This document shows, one piece after another, positions 1-6,038 of a DNA stretch of 7,964 nt. The notes under the pieces are model-generated. The model saw nothing but the letters and a program-made list of their open reading frames with translations, was not told the origin of the DNA and did no database searches. The stretch is taken from positions 1-7,964 of the forward strand of contig JANWZG010000163.1 in NCBI GenBank assembly GCA_025054735.1, written 5' to 3'. The stretch is from Cyanobacteriota bacterium (lineage in GTDB: Bacteria > Cyanobacteriota > Cyanobacteriia > SKYG9). Every line of letters starts with the position of its first letter. Within the stretch, counting starts at the first letter, position 1. A program made the translations under genes and the position numbers.

Positions 1-203
1 CTAGTTCTGGTGCCCTTAGCGGTGCAGTTGGTGGTAGCCGGGGCGATGTGTATCGAATCCGTTTTATGCAAGCTGCCTCGACAACGTCGCCTGTAGTTCG
101 GCGCAGCACTATGGAAATGATTGTTTCCTACGACCAGTTGTCAAACAAGTTGCAGCAATTGAATCGGGCAGGCAGCAAAGTTATGAGTGTTCAACCTGTG
201 TAA
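1..203 (+). CDS. Phycobilisome rod linker polypeptide, C-terminal end (partial)
   Basis: Only the last 66 residues are visible, read from codon position 3 to the TAA at 201-203; the gene begins outside the window. The fragment is a CpcD-type domain, with the features YRIRFMQA, then a basic VRRS stretch, then VSYDQL, then NRAGSKVMSVQPV. It aligns by eye with the C-terminus of the next gene (YRVEV...PYEELS...GGKIASITPL) and with CpcD further on. In rod linkers this domain follows an N-terminal linker domain and contacts phycocyanin hexamers in the rod. A second rod linker directly before cpcC recalls the cpcC2-cpcC1-cpcD order of some cyanobacteria, so this is probably a cpcC paralogue. A phycoerythrocyanin-type linker (PecC) cannot be excluded from the C-terminus alone. 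Confidence 0.85.
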   Translation, partial: SSGALSGAVGGSRGDVYRIRFMQAASTTSPVVRRSTMEMIVSYDQLSNKLQQLNRAGSKVMSVQPV

Positions 204-223
204 GCAGGTTTGAAGTCGCTACG

Positions 224-268
224 ATCGACCTAGGCTATGGAATGGCTATGCTATGGCTCTGGGTCGAT
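224..268 (+). promoter_or_regulatory. Intercistronic hairpin between two rod-linker genes
   Basis: ATCGACCTAG (224-233) can pair with CTGGGTCGAT (259-268), giving a 10-bp stem with one G-U pair and a 25-nt loop. The loop contains a repeated GGCTATG (233-239 and 244-250). No U-run follows, so it does not look like a classic intrinsic terminator. It lies 21 nt after the stop of the first linker gene and well before the ribosome binding site of the next. Processing or mRNA-stability control within the cpc transcript is an inference. Confidence 0.45.
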
Positions 269-305
269 TGGTTAGCATCTGCTTTCATTTCAAGTCTATT
301 GACTA

Positions 306-311
306 AAGGAG
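306..311 (+). promoter_or_regulatory. Ribosome binding site of cpcC (supports the GTG start)
   Basis: AAGGAG lies 9 nt upstream of the GTG at 321. It is the clearest Shine-Dalgarno in the phycobilisome part of the window and fixes the non-ATG start of the linker gene. Confidence 0.75.
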
Positions 312-320
312 AGTATTTCA

Positions 321-1178
321 GTGCCTATTACAGCACAAGCATCCCGATTGGGGACTTCGGCATTTAGCGATGCTGCTCCGGTCGAATTGCGCCCAACTTC
401 GACCAAGGATGACGTAAAAGCCGTTATTCAAGCAGTCTATCGCCAACTCTTGGGCAACGATTATTTAATGGCATCTGAGCGTCTTGTGGTTCCAGAGTCA
501 CTGCTACGAGATGGCAAGATCACAGTCAGGGAATTTGTTCGTCAAGTGGCAAAGTCGGAACTGTATAAGACCAAATTTTTCTATGGCAATTTCCACAGTC
601 GTGTTACTGAGCTGAACTATAAGCATTTGTTGGGACGCGCTCCCTACGATCAAGCCGAAATCAGTGCTCATTTGGATTTGTATGAATCCAAGGGCTACGA
701 TGCGGACATTGACTCTTACATTGACTCTCCTGAATATCAAGCATATTTCGGTGAGAATATTGTTCCTTACTACCGTGACTTAGTTACCACTGGAGTTGGC
801 CAGCGTACGGTAGGGTTTACTCGCTTTTTCTCGCTGTATCGCGGATATGCAACTAGTAGCCGGGCACAATTCCAGGGCAACTATCCGAAGCTAGTGACTG
901 AAGTGGCCCGTGGTACTGCATCTTCAGTTGTGGCTCCCGGTAGCACCTATACTCGTCCTTCGATGATGGGTGTTCCAGTCAACAGTACCTTTGGCGGTTC
1001 TATGGCCTATGGTTCTGGTCGGCTCTACCGAGTTGAAGTTGCTGGAATTGCTGGCCCTGGTTATCCTCGTGTGCGTCGTTGCAATAAGGTTGTCATTATT
1101 CCCTATGAGGAGTTGTCAGACCATATGCAGCGGGTTCAGCGTCAGGGTGGCAAGATTGCCAGTATTACTCCTCTCTAG
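321..1178 (+). CDS. cpcC: Phycobilisome rod linker polypeptide CpcC (phycocyanin-associated)
   Basis: This is a 285-residue rod linker that joins phycocyanin hexamers into rods on the cytoplasmic face of the thylakoid. The N-terminus, ITAQASRLGTSAFSDAA, is typical of CpcC. The linker domain spans about residues 20-155, with the conserved stretches AVYRQLLGNDYLMASERL, LRDGKITVREFVRQVAKS, ELNYKHLLGRAPYD and IDSYIDSPEYQ. A variable Ser/Gly/Thr-rich hinge (about 195-232) leads to a CpcD-type domain (about 233-285) ending GGKIASITPL. The length fits the family (about 270-290). The start is GTG with an AAGGAG box 9 nt upstream. It lies 117 bp after another rod-linker gene and 110 bp before cpcD, all on one strand, consistent with a cpc operon whose promoter is outside the window. 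Which of two CpcC paralogues (C1 or C2) this is cannot be told reliably. Confidence 0.95.
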   Translation: MPITAQASRLGTSAFSDAAPVELRPTSTKDDVKAVIQAVYRQLLGNDYLMASERLVVPESLLRDGKITVREFVRQVAKSELYKTKFFYGNFHSRVTELNYKHLLGRAPYDQAEISAHLDLYESKGYDADIDSYIDSPEYQAYFGENIVPYYRDLVTTGVGQRTVGFTRFFSLYRGYATSSRAQFQGNYPKLVTEVARGTASSVVAPGSTYTRPSMMGVPVNSTFGGSMAYGSGRLYRVEVAGIAGPGYPRVRRCNKVVIIPYEELSDHMQRVQRQGGKIASITPL

Positions 1179-1190
1179 GTTGTGTTGATC

Positions 1191-1227
1191 AGCCCGAACT
1201 ATGGCTCCTAGGGGCTTGGTTCGGGTT
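1191..1227 (+). terminator. Hairpin between cpcC and cpcD, possible attenuator
   Basis: AGCCCGAAC (1191-1199) pairs with GTTCGGGTT (1219-1227), forming nine pairs with one G-U. The loop can add a short inner stem (GCTC with GGGC, 1204-1207 and 1212-1215). The 3' arm continues into TTTGTTAGG, a moderately U-rich tract. It sits 12 nt after the cpcC stop. Because cpcD, cpcE and cpcF follow on the same strand, partial termination or a 3'-end block that stabilises linker mRNA is more likely than full termination. The stem is seen directly; the role is inferred. Confidence 0.5.
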
Positions 1228-1288
1228 TGTTAGGCTAATTAGCTGTCAATTTCCCTTCTCACTTGATCGTTTGGAGTTGTAAGCGTCT

Positions 1289-1489
1289 ATGTTGGGTAGT
1301 CGGAGTTTTCGGTACGAAGTTGTTGGTCTACGGCAAAATGAAGAGACCGACCAGATGAGTTTTCCTATTCGCTCTAGCGCTAGTGTTTTTATCACAGTTC
1401 CCTACAGCCGGATGAATGAAGAGATGCAGCGCATTACCCGGATGGGTGGAAAGATTGTGAGCATCTCTCCTATCGGTTCAACTAGTTAA
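1289..1489 (+). CDS. cpcD: Phycobilisome small rod-capping linker CpcD
   Basis: This 66-residue protein consists almost entirely of one CpcD domain. It shows FRYEVVGLRQ near the N-terminus, then VFITVPYSRMNEEMQRITR and GGKIVSISPI at the end. CpcD binds at the core-distal end of phycocyanin rods and limits their length. The protein is somewhat shorter than the usual 75-85 residues because only about six residues (MLGSRS) precede the first strand. The start is ATG with GGAG at 1273-1276, a rather long spacing of 12 nt. No in-frame start lies closer to that box. It follows cpcC after a hairpin-containing spacer and precedes cpcE by 47 bp. Confidence 0.93.
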   Translation: MLGSRSFRYEVVGLRQNEETDQMSFPIRSSASVFITVPYSRMNEEMQRITRMGGKIVSISPIGSTS

Positions 1490-1536
1490 TTGAGCTATTG
1501 TTGAGCTGACTGGGTGTTCTAACACTGTGAATATCT

Positions 1537-2388
1537 ATGCTAGAGTCCAGTTTTGAGGATTCTCGGATGCAATCACCAGTAGGCCAGTCTGCTGGTGATG
1601 AGTCATCATTAACTGTAGAGCAGGCGATCGCGAACTTACGTGGCTCAGATCCGGGACTGCGATACTATGCAGCTTGGTGGTTGGGGCGATTTCGGGTTTC
1701 TACTCCGGAGGCGGTTGATGCATTGATTGACAGTCTAAGCGATGAGTCTGATCGCACAGCAGAAGGTGGTTACCCCCTCCGACGTAATGCGGCTCGAGCA
1801 CTTGGTAAGCTGGGCGATAGACGCTCTGTACCAGGCTTGATTCAGTGTTTGGCCTGTGATGATTTTTATGTTCGTGAAGCAGCTATCCAGTCTCTGGCAA
1901 TGTTGGGCGATCGTAGTTGTGTTCCTGCCCTAATGAGCTTCTTGGAAGATGGCTTGGCAGCAACTCAGCCAGAGGCGGGTACAGTGCAGTTGCAACAACC
2001 CTACGGTGCTATTCTGGAAGCGCTAGGCGTATTGGGGGCAACAGAGGCATTGCCGCTGATTGAGCCTTTTCTTAACCATCCGTTTGAGATATTGCAGTAC
2101 GCGGCAGCTCGGGCCATGTATGAGCTAACTCAGGATTCGAGTTACGCTGAGCGTCTAGTGCAGGCGTTATCAGGAGATAAGTTGCCTTTGCGCCGTGCTG
2201 CTATGGCTGATTTGGGGGCTATTGGCTATGTCCCTGCTGCTAGGGCGATCGCTAGTACCTTGGCAGAAAATAGTTTGAAATTGATTGCCCTCAAAGATAT
2301 TCTAGAGAGACAAATACAGCGTGATTCCTTTCCAAGCTTATCAGCCGATGCTATCCAAGTTATGACGCTAATGGATGGGCTATTGTAG
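1537..2388 (+). CDS. cpcE: Phycocyanobilin:phycocyanin alpha lyase, subunit CpcE
   Basis: This 283-residue all-helical HEAT/PBS-lyase repeat protein works with CpcF as a heterodimer. In the studied systems the pair attaches phycocyanobilin to the cysteine near position 84 of the phycocyanin alpha subunit. Residues 25-52 contain the characteristic TVEQAIANLRGSDPGLRYY and AAWWLGRFR. HEAT-like units follow at about 82-98 (RRNAARALGKLGD), 112-128 (VREAAIQSLAMLGD), 158-172, 187-200 and 218-232 (LRRAAMADLGAIG). The length is close to the usual 270-280. The start is uncertain: ATG at 1537 has no clear Shine-Dalgarno, and a second ATG at 1567 would give 273 residues and lose only a non-conserved leader. 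Its position just after cpcD fits the cpc...CDEF order. Confidence 0.95.
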   Translation: MLESSFEDSRMQSPVGQSAGDESSLTVEQAIANLRGSDPGLRYYAAWWLGRFRVSTPEAVDALIDSLSDESDRTAEGGYPLRRNAARALGKLGDRRSVPGLIQCLACDDFYVREAAIQSLAMLGDRSCVPALMSFLEDGLAATQPEAGTVQLQQPYGAILEALGVLGATEALPLIEPFLNHPFEILQYAAARAMYELTQDSSYAERLVQALSGDKLPLRRAAMADLGAIGYVPAARAIASTLAENSLKLIALKDILERQIQRDSFPSLSADAIQVMTLMDGLL

Positions 2389-2397
2389 ATGGGCTAT
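2374..2397 (+). repeat. Tandem 10-bp direct repeat across the cpcE stop codon
   Basis: GATGGGCTAT occurs at 2374-2383 and again at 2388-2397, a period of 14 bp. The cpcE TAG (2386-2388) falls at the junction. This looks like a small local duplication that may have reset the cpcE C-terminus. No function is implied. Confidence 0.6.
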
Positions 2398-2476
2398 GGT
2401 GATAGGCCGCCGCGAATGAGTTGAGAAAGCTTTACGCGACTGCCAAGGTGAACTTATGTCTTTCAAAGCAAATTTC

Positions 2477-2497
2477 GAAGCAAATTGATCTTGCTTC
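2477..2497 (+). promoter_or_regulatory. Perfect inverted repeat in the cpcE-cpcF spacer
   Basis: GAAGCAA (2477-2483) and TTGCTTC (2491-2497) are perfect 7-bp arms around a 7-nt spacer. The left arm is also part of a direct repeat AAGCAAATT (2466-2474 and 2478-2486, period 12). No T-run follows, so a factor-binding operator or RNA hairpin is more likely than a terminator. It lies just upstream of a possible cpcF promoter. Confidence 0.4.
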
Positions 2498-2498
2498 C

Positions 2499-2529
2499 TG
2501 TACATACCCCAGCCCATTGGCGGTATAGT
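2499..2529 (+). promoter_or_regulatory. Possible promoter for cpcF
   Basis: TGTACA (2499-2504, 4 of 6 to the -35 consensus) and TATAGT (2524-2529, 5 of 6 to the -10 consensus) are separated by 19 bp, slightly long. Transcription would start near 2536, giving a leader of about 28 nt before cpcF. The 175-bp gap between cpcE and cpcF is long for an operon pair, which makes an internal promoter plausible but unproven. Confidence 0.3.
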
Positions 2530-2544
2530 TTATGTCGAGACCTT

Positions 2545-2557
2545 AACTGTTACAGTT
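2545..2557 (+). promoter_or_regulatory. Perfect palindrome next to the cpcF start codon
   Basis: AACTGT-T-ACAGTT is a perfect 13-bp palindrome ending 6 nt before the cpcF ATG, where a Shine-Dalgarno would be expected; none is seen. As RNA it gives a 5-bp stem with a UUA loop. It could be an operator or a translation-control hairpin. Confidence 0.4.
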
Positions 2558-2563
2558 CCTGCC

Positions 2564-3376
2564 ATGGCTGATTCTCGTTTGTCTCTTATCCAGGCTGTAG
2601 AACGAGCCGATTCCTCACCTCGGCTGATTAAGGCAGTGCGAGAGTTAGCAGCAGCTCGCTGGCAAGAAGCTATTCCTACCTTGATTGCTGTGTTGAGCTA
2701 CAACAATCCTGGTGCGGCTGTAGCTGCTGTGGACGGTCTGGTAGATTTGGGAGAGGCTGCTGTTCCTGCATTGCTAGAGCAGCTTGACCAACATAATTAC
2801 ACAGCCCGCTCTTGGGCTATCCGAGCGTTGGCAGGTATTGGTGATCCGAGAGGGTTGGTTACGCTGTTGGGGGCCGCAACGGCTGACTTTTCTCCCAGTG
2901 TGCGCCGTGCTGCTGCGCGAGGGCTAGGGATGATGAAGTGGCATTGGTTTCCAGAGAATTTATTGGAAATCGCCCAGGAGGAGGCTCTGGAAGCTCTGTT
3001 GTTTGTAGCGGAGCACGATGAGGAGTGGGTTGTACGATATTCTGCTGTAGTGGGTTTGCAGTCCCTAGCTGATGCGATCGCTGCTAGCCATCCAGATTGG
3101 CGATCGCAAATCCTGACCTATCTAGAACGAGCTATGGCTCATGATCAAAGCTGGGCTGTGCGGGCTAGAAGTTGCATGGCGAAACAATATCTTCAAGAGC
3201 AAACAGTCGCTGCTGCCTCAAGGCCAGAAGAACAAGCCTCTCCCCTGTCAGCGACGGACTGGCAACATATATTGACTGGGCTGTATGATCGCAAGGCGCG
3301 TGAACGCTCTGTACTAGCAGAAGGTGACCCACGGCGCTACCAGGAACTGGCTTTATCGCTGACATCAAATCTTTAG
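2564..3376 (+). CDS. cpcF: Phycocyanobilin:phycocyanin alpha lyase, subunit CpcF, with C-terminal extension
   Basis: This HEAT-repeat partner of CpcE forms the heterodimeric lyase for the alpha-phycocyanin chromophore; the pair can also catalyse the reverse reaction. The body (about 1-213) shows LSLIQAVERADSSPRLIKAV, then EAIPTLIAVLSYNNPGAAV, then HNYTARSWAIRALAGIGDPR, which is very characteristic of CpcF. Further repeats follow at PSVRRAAARGLG and WVVRYSAVVGLQSLA. The protein is 270 residues, whereas the CpcF proteins I recall are nearer 200-215. The excess is a C-terminal segment (about 214-270): a short polar linker, then a charged, probably helical region (DWQHILTGLY, ARERSVLAEGDPRRY). 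The ATG at 2564 has no Shine-Dalgarno and is overlooked by a palindrome. The gene ends 9 bp from the converging moaA stop. The identity is firm; the role of the tail is unknown. Confidence 0.93.
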   Translation: MADSRLSLIQAVERADSSPRLIKAVRELAAARWQEAIPTLIAVLSYNNPGAAVAAVDGLVDLGEAAVPALLEQLDQHNYTARSWAIRALAGIGDPRGLVTLLGAATADFSPSVRRAAARGLGMMKWHWFPENLLEIAQEEALEALLFVAEHDEEWVVRYSAVVGLQSLADAIAASHPDWRSQILTYLERAMAHDQSWAVRARSCMAKQYLQEQTVAAASRPEEQASPLSATDWQHILTGLYDRKARERSVLAEGDPRRYQELALSLTSNL

Positions 3377-3401
3377 GGCAGCTACCTAGCCACCGATTTG
3401 A
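3365..3401. terminator. Inverted repeat bracketing the converging cpcF and moaA stops
   Basis: TCAAATC (3365-3371) and GATTTGA (3395-3401) are perfect 7-bp arms 23 nt apart. Both stop codons (3374-3376 and 3386-3388) lie inside the loop. The symmetric position suits a bidirectional terminator, but the arms are AT-rich, the loop is long and no strong T-run follows, so the call is weak. Confidence 0.25.
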
Positions 3402-4372
3402 GACATGGTACGAGTGTAAGCAGCTCCGGCTGTGCCAGAGTTCCGTTGCTTGAAGTTAATCTCTGGTTTGAGGGCTAGTAAAGCTTGTACCTGTTGGCGA
3501 AGATAGGTAGGGCTAACCCCAGATCGCAGAGCTGTGCGTAAATCCAGTTGGCCTGTTTCATTCAGCAAGCAGGGACGTAGCCAACCATCGGCAGAGAGGC
3601 GCATCCGGTTGCAGCGATCGCAAAAACACTCAGACATTTGACTAATAAACCCTAGAGTGCCCTTAGCCCCAGGAATGCGAAACACATCAGCGGGGCCGTT
3701 TCCTACCACGGTGCTAGATTCTAGTCCCCAACGATTGCGAATTTGTTGGCGCAGGTCTTCTGAGGCAATCCACCCCCGATCGCGAAACAATGCTTCGTTG
3801 CCGATGGGCATGAACTCAATAAACCGCACATGCCACTGGCGGTCAATACTCAAGGCAGCTAAATCTAACACTTCATGGTCATTGACACCAGGAATGACTA
3901 CTACATTGAGCTTTAGAGGATCAAACCCTACCCGATGAGCTGCCTGAATGCCCTCCCACACCTGTTGCCAGCGCATGGGCTTACCAACTATCTGGGCAAA
4001 CACTTCTGGATCTAGAGAGTCTAAACTGATGTTGATCCGACGTAGCCCCGCGTCGTACAGAGCCTGAGCCTTGTCAGCTAGCAGATAGGCGTTGGTGGTC
4101 ATTGACAAGTCTTGCACTTGGGGCAAGGCAGCGATCGCTCTCACCAAATCCACCACACCAGGACGCAATAGTGGCTCACCCCCGGTCAGTCGAAAGCGGG
4201 TAAAACCCAGGGGGATAAACACCTCCTGGAGCAAGGTAATCAGTTCGGGATGGGTCAGCAACTGCTGATTCAGCACATACTGTAGATCTGCACCGTCAGG
4301 CATACAATACTGACAGCGGAAGTTACACCGATCAATGAGACTAATGCGTAAGTAGTCAACTGGGTTTAGCAC
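3386..4372 (-). CDS. moaA: GTP 3',8-cyclase MoaA (molybdenum cofactor biosynthesis)
   Basis: MoaA is a cytoplasmic radical-SAM enzyme that converts GTP to 3',8-cyclo-7,8-dihydro-GTP, the first step of molybdopterin synthesis; MoaC then makes cPMP. Numbered from the GTG start, the N-terminal cluster motif CNFRCQYC has cysteines 16, 20 and 23. The SAM-binding GGEP is at 64-67, and NISLDSLD at 114-121. The C-terminal cluster cysteines are 251, 254 and 268 (CxxC-x13-C), and the chain ends in the conserved Gly-Gly tail (MSQIGG). All key residues are intact. The GTG at 4370-4372 gives 328 residues, the usual family length, and begins MLNPVDYLRISL. The frame stays open to an ATG at 4528, but those 52 extra residues resemble nothing in the family and would overlap the malQ start. 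No clear Shine-Dalgarno is seen. In cyanobacteria the cofactor serves nitrate reductase among others. Confidence 0.95.
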   Translation of the reverse strand: MLNPVDYLRISLIDRCNFRCQYCMPDGADLQYVLNQQLLTHPELITLLQEVFIPLGFTRFRLTGGEPLLRPGVVDLVRAIAALPQVQDLSMTTNAYLLADKAQALYDAGLRRINISLDSLDPEVFAQIVGKPMRWQQVWEGIQAAHRVGFDPLKLNVVVIPGVNDHEVLDLAALSIDRQWHVRFIEFMPIGNEALFRDRGWIASEDLRQQIRNRWGLESSTVVGNGPADVFRIPGAKGTLGFISQMSECFCDRCNRMRLSADGWLRPCLLNETGQLDLRTALRSGVSPTYLRQQVQALLALKPEINFKQRNSGTAGAAYTRTMSQIGG

Positions 4373-4508
4373 ATTAGGCAGGGCGTTCAGCAGTGAACAA
4401 TAAAATAAATGACTTATAGTATAGACTCCAGCGAGTTGAGTCGTGCCATCGAGTAAGGGCTGTGGTACATTGCAAAAGAATAATTGCGTTTCATGTGACG
4501 AAACTACT
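4373..4508. promoter_or_regulatory. Divergent moaA/malQ promoter region
   Basis: These 136 bp separate the two divergent starts. An AT-rich block (about 4398-4426) contains TATAGT on the + strand (4415-4420) and TATACT on the - strand (4423-4418). They are overlapping -10-like hexamers facing malQ and moaA respectively. No good -35 is present for either at 16-18 bp, so the exact promoters are uncertain. Overlapping -10 boxes would make the two promoters compete. Confidence 0.4.
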
Positions 4509-6038
4509 ATGCACCGTGCCAGTGGCATCCTTCTTCATCCTACTTCCCTACCTGGACGTTATGGCATTGGTGATTTGGGATCAACCGCCTACGAGTTTGT
4601 GGATTTCTTAGCTCGATCGCATCAGCAACTGTGGCAGGTGTTGCCACTAGGGCCAACGGGCTACGGAAATTCTCCCTACTTGTGTTATTCGGCGTTAGCG
4701 GGTAATCCGTTGTTGATTAGCCCCGAAATCTTGATGCGAGAAGGCTGGTTACGGGCTGAAGATTTGGAGGGGTTTCCTCATTTCCCTGATGATCGTGTCG
4801 ATTATGACCTGATTGCTCCCTATCGCTATGCACTATTTAAGACTGCTAGCTTGCGGTTCAAATCAGAGGCAACACCAGAGCAGTGGCAAGCCTTTGAGCA
4901 GTTTTGTCAGCAGAAGGCTGGCTGGCTAGAGGATTATAGTCTGTTCATGGCCTTGAAGGATACTGACCAAGATTCAACCTGGAACCAGTGGGAACCAGCG
5001 ATCGCCCAGCGCCTGCCTACAGCCCTAGAGCAGGCACGTCAGCAGTTGGTCGATGGCATCTACTTTCACAAATATCTTCAATTTGAGTTCTTTCGTCAGT
5101 GGATTGCCCTCAAGACTTACGCTAACGATCGCAACATTCAAATCATTGGTGACTTACCCATCTATGTTGCCCATGACAGTGCCGACGTGTGGGCTAATCC
5201 TCAAAATTTTTGCCTGGATAGGGAAACTGGTGAGGTAGCTCTAATGGCGGGGGTTCCACCGGATTATTTCAGTGAAACAGGACAACTGTGGGGTAACCCG
5301 GTTTATGATTGGCAAGTTTTGCAAGATAGTCAATTTGCTTGGTGGATCGATCGCTTTCAGGGCATGTTAGCCCTTACTGACTGGATCCGAATTGACCATT
5401 TTCGAGGGTTTCAAGCCTACTGGGCAGTGCCCCATGGTGAAACAACTGCCATTCATGGTGAATGGATTGAGGCTCCTGGTGAGGCATTTTTCCGGACTGT
5501 GAAACAAGTCCTAGGAGATTTGCCAATCTTGGCGGAAGATTTGGGCGACATTAGCCCAGATGTTATTGCCCTGCGCGATCAATTTGGCCTCCCCGGCATG
5601 AAGGTATTACAATTTGCCTTTGAGTCTGACAGTGCTAATCCTTTCTTGCCCTATAACCATAGCCAAAACTTTGTTGTCTACACTGGGACTCACGATAACA
5701 ACACTACCCTGGGTTGGTTTAACCAAGACTTGTCGGACTATGGCAAACAGCGGCTGACTCGCTATCTAGGTGGTCTTAGCTCTATGGGTGTGAATTGGGA
5801 TTTAATTCGACTAGCCTTTAGCTCTGTTGCCAATTGGGCGATCGTCCCCTTACAAGATGTAATAGGTTTGGATCAATCTGCCCGCATGAACCGCCCTGGT
5901 ACGCCATCGGGCAATTGGGAGTGGCGATTTCGGGCAGATATGCTAACGGATGAAATCTGCGATCGTCTCCGAGACTTTACTGACATTTACGGACGTATGG
6001 CTGTTAGAGATAGCAGTTTGACTGACCAAGACGAGTAG
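4509..6038 (+). CDS. malQ: 4-alpha-glucanotransferase (amylomaltase/disproportionating enzyme), GH77
   Basis: This enzyme transfers 4-alpha-glucan segments between maltooligosaccharides and acts in glycogen turnover in the cytoplasm. The 509-residue length is typical of bacterial GH77. The N-terminus is classic (MHRASGILLHPTSLPGRYGI). Family motifs include LPLGPTGYGNSPY (45-57), IGDLPIYVAHDSADVW (213-228) and LWGNPVYDW (260-268). Catalytic residues by analogy with amylomaltases are the nucleophile Asp296 (RIDHFRGF), the acid/base Glu343 (LAEDLG) and Asp396 (THDNNT); all are present. NRPGTPSGNWEWR lies near the C-terminus. The frame is open 22 codons further up to 4443, but the ATG at 4509 starts exactly at the conserved N-terminus, so it is chosen; no strong Shine-Dalgarno precedes either. 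It diverges from moaA, and no terminator is evident after the TAG. Confidence 0.96.
   Translation: MHRASGILLHPTSLPGRYGIGDLGSTAYEFVDFLARSHQQLWQVLPLGPTGYGNSPYLCYSALAGNPLLISPEILMREGWLRAEDLEGFPHFPDDRVDYDLIAPYRYALFKTASLRFKSEATPEQWQAFEQFCQQKAGWLEDYSLFMALKDTDQDSTWNQWEPAIAQRLPTALEQARQQLVDGIYFHKYLQFEFFRQWIALKTYANDRNIQIIGDLPIYVAHDSADVWANPQNFCLDRETGEVALMAGVPPDYFSETGQLWGNPVYDWQVLQDSQFAWWIDRFQGMLALTDWIRIDHFRGFQAYWAVPHGETTAIHGEWIEAPGEAFFRTVKQVLGDLPILAEDLGDISPDVIALRDQFGLPGMKVLQFAFESDSANPFLPYNHSQNFVVYTGTHDNNTTLGWFNQDLSDYGKQRLTRYLGGLSSMGVNWDLIRLAFSSVANWAIVPLQDVIGLDQSARMNRPGTPSGNWEWRFRADMLTDEICDRLRDFTDIYGRMAVRDSSLTDQDE

Noticed and set aside
504..740. Open frame on the - strand inside cpcC
   Set aside because: It is antisense to a strongly conserved linker gene, and its product shows no family features and no ribosome binding site.
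970..1188. Second open frame on the + strand within the 3' part of cpcC
   Set aside because: It overlaps the conserved CpcD domain in another frame; the hydrophobic peptide is a by-product of that coding sequence.
1514..1525. GTGTT-CT-AACAC as a hairpin before cpcE
   Set aside because: The loop would be only two bases, so the usable stem is four pairs with a four-base loop, too weak to call.
3657..3938. Open frame on the + strand antisense to moaA
   Set aside because: It lies wholly within conserved moaA coding sequence and has low-complexity composition with no recognisable motif.
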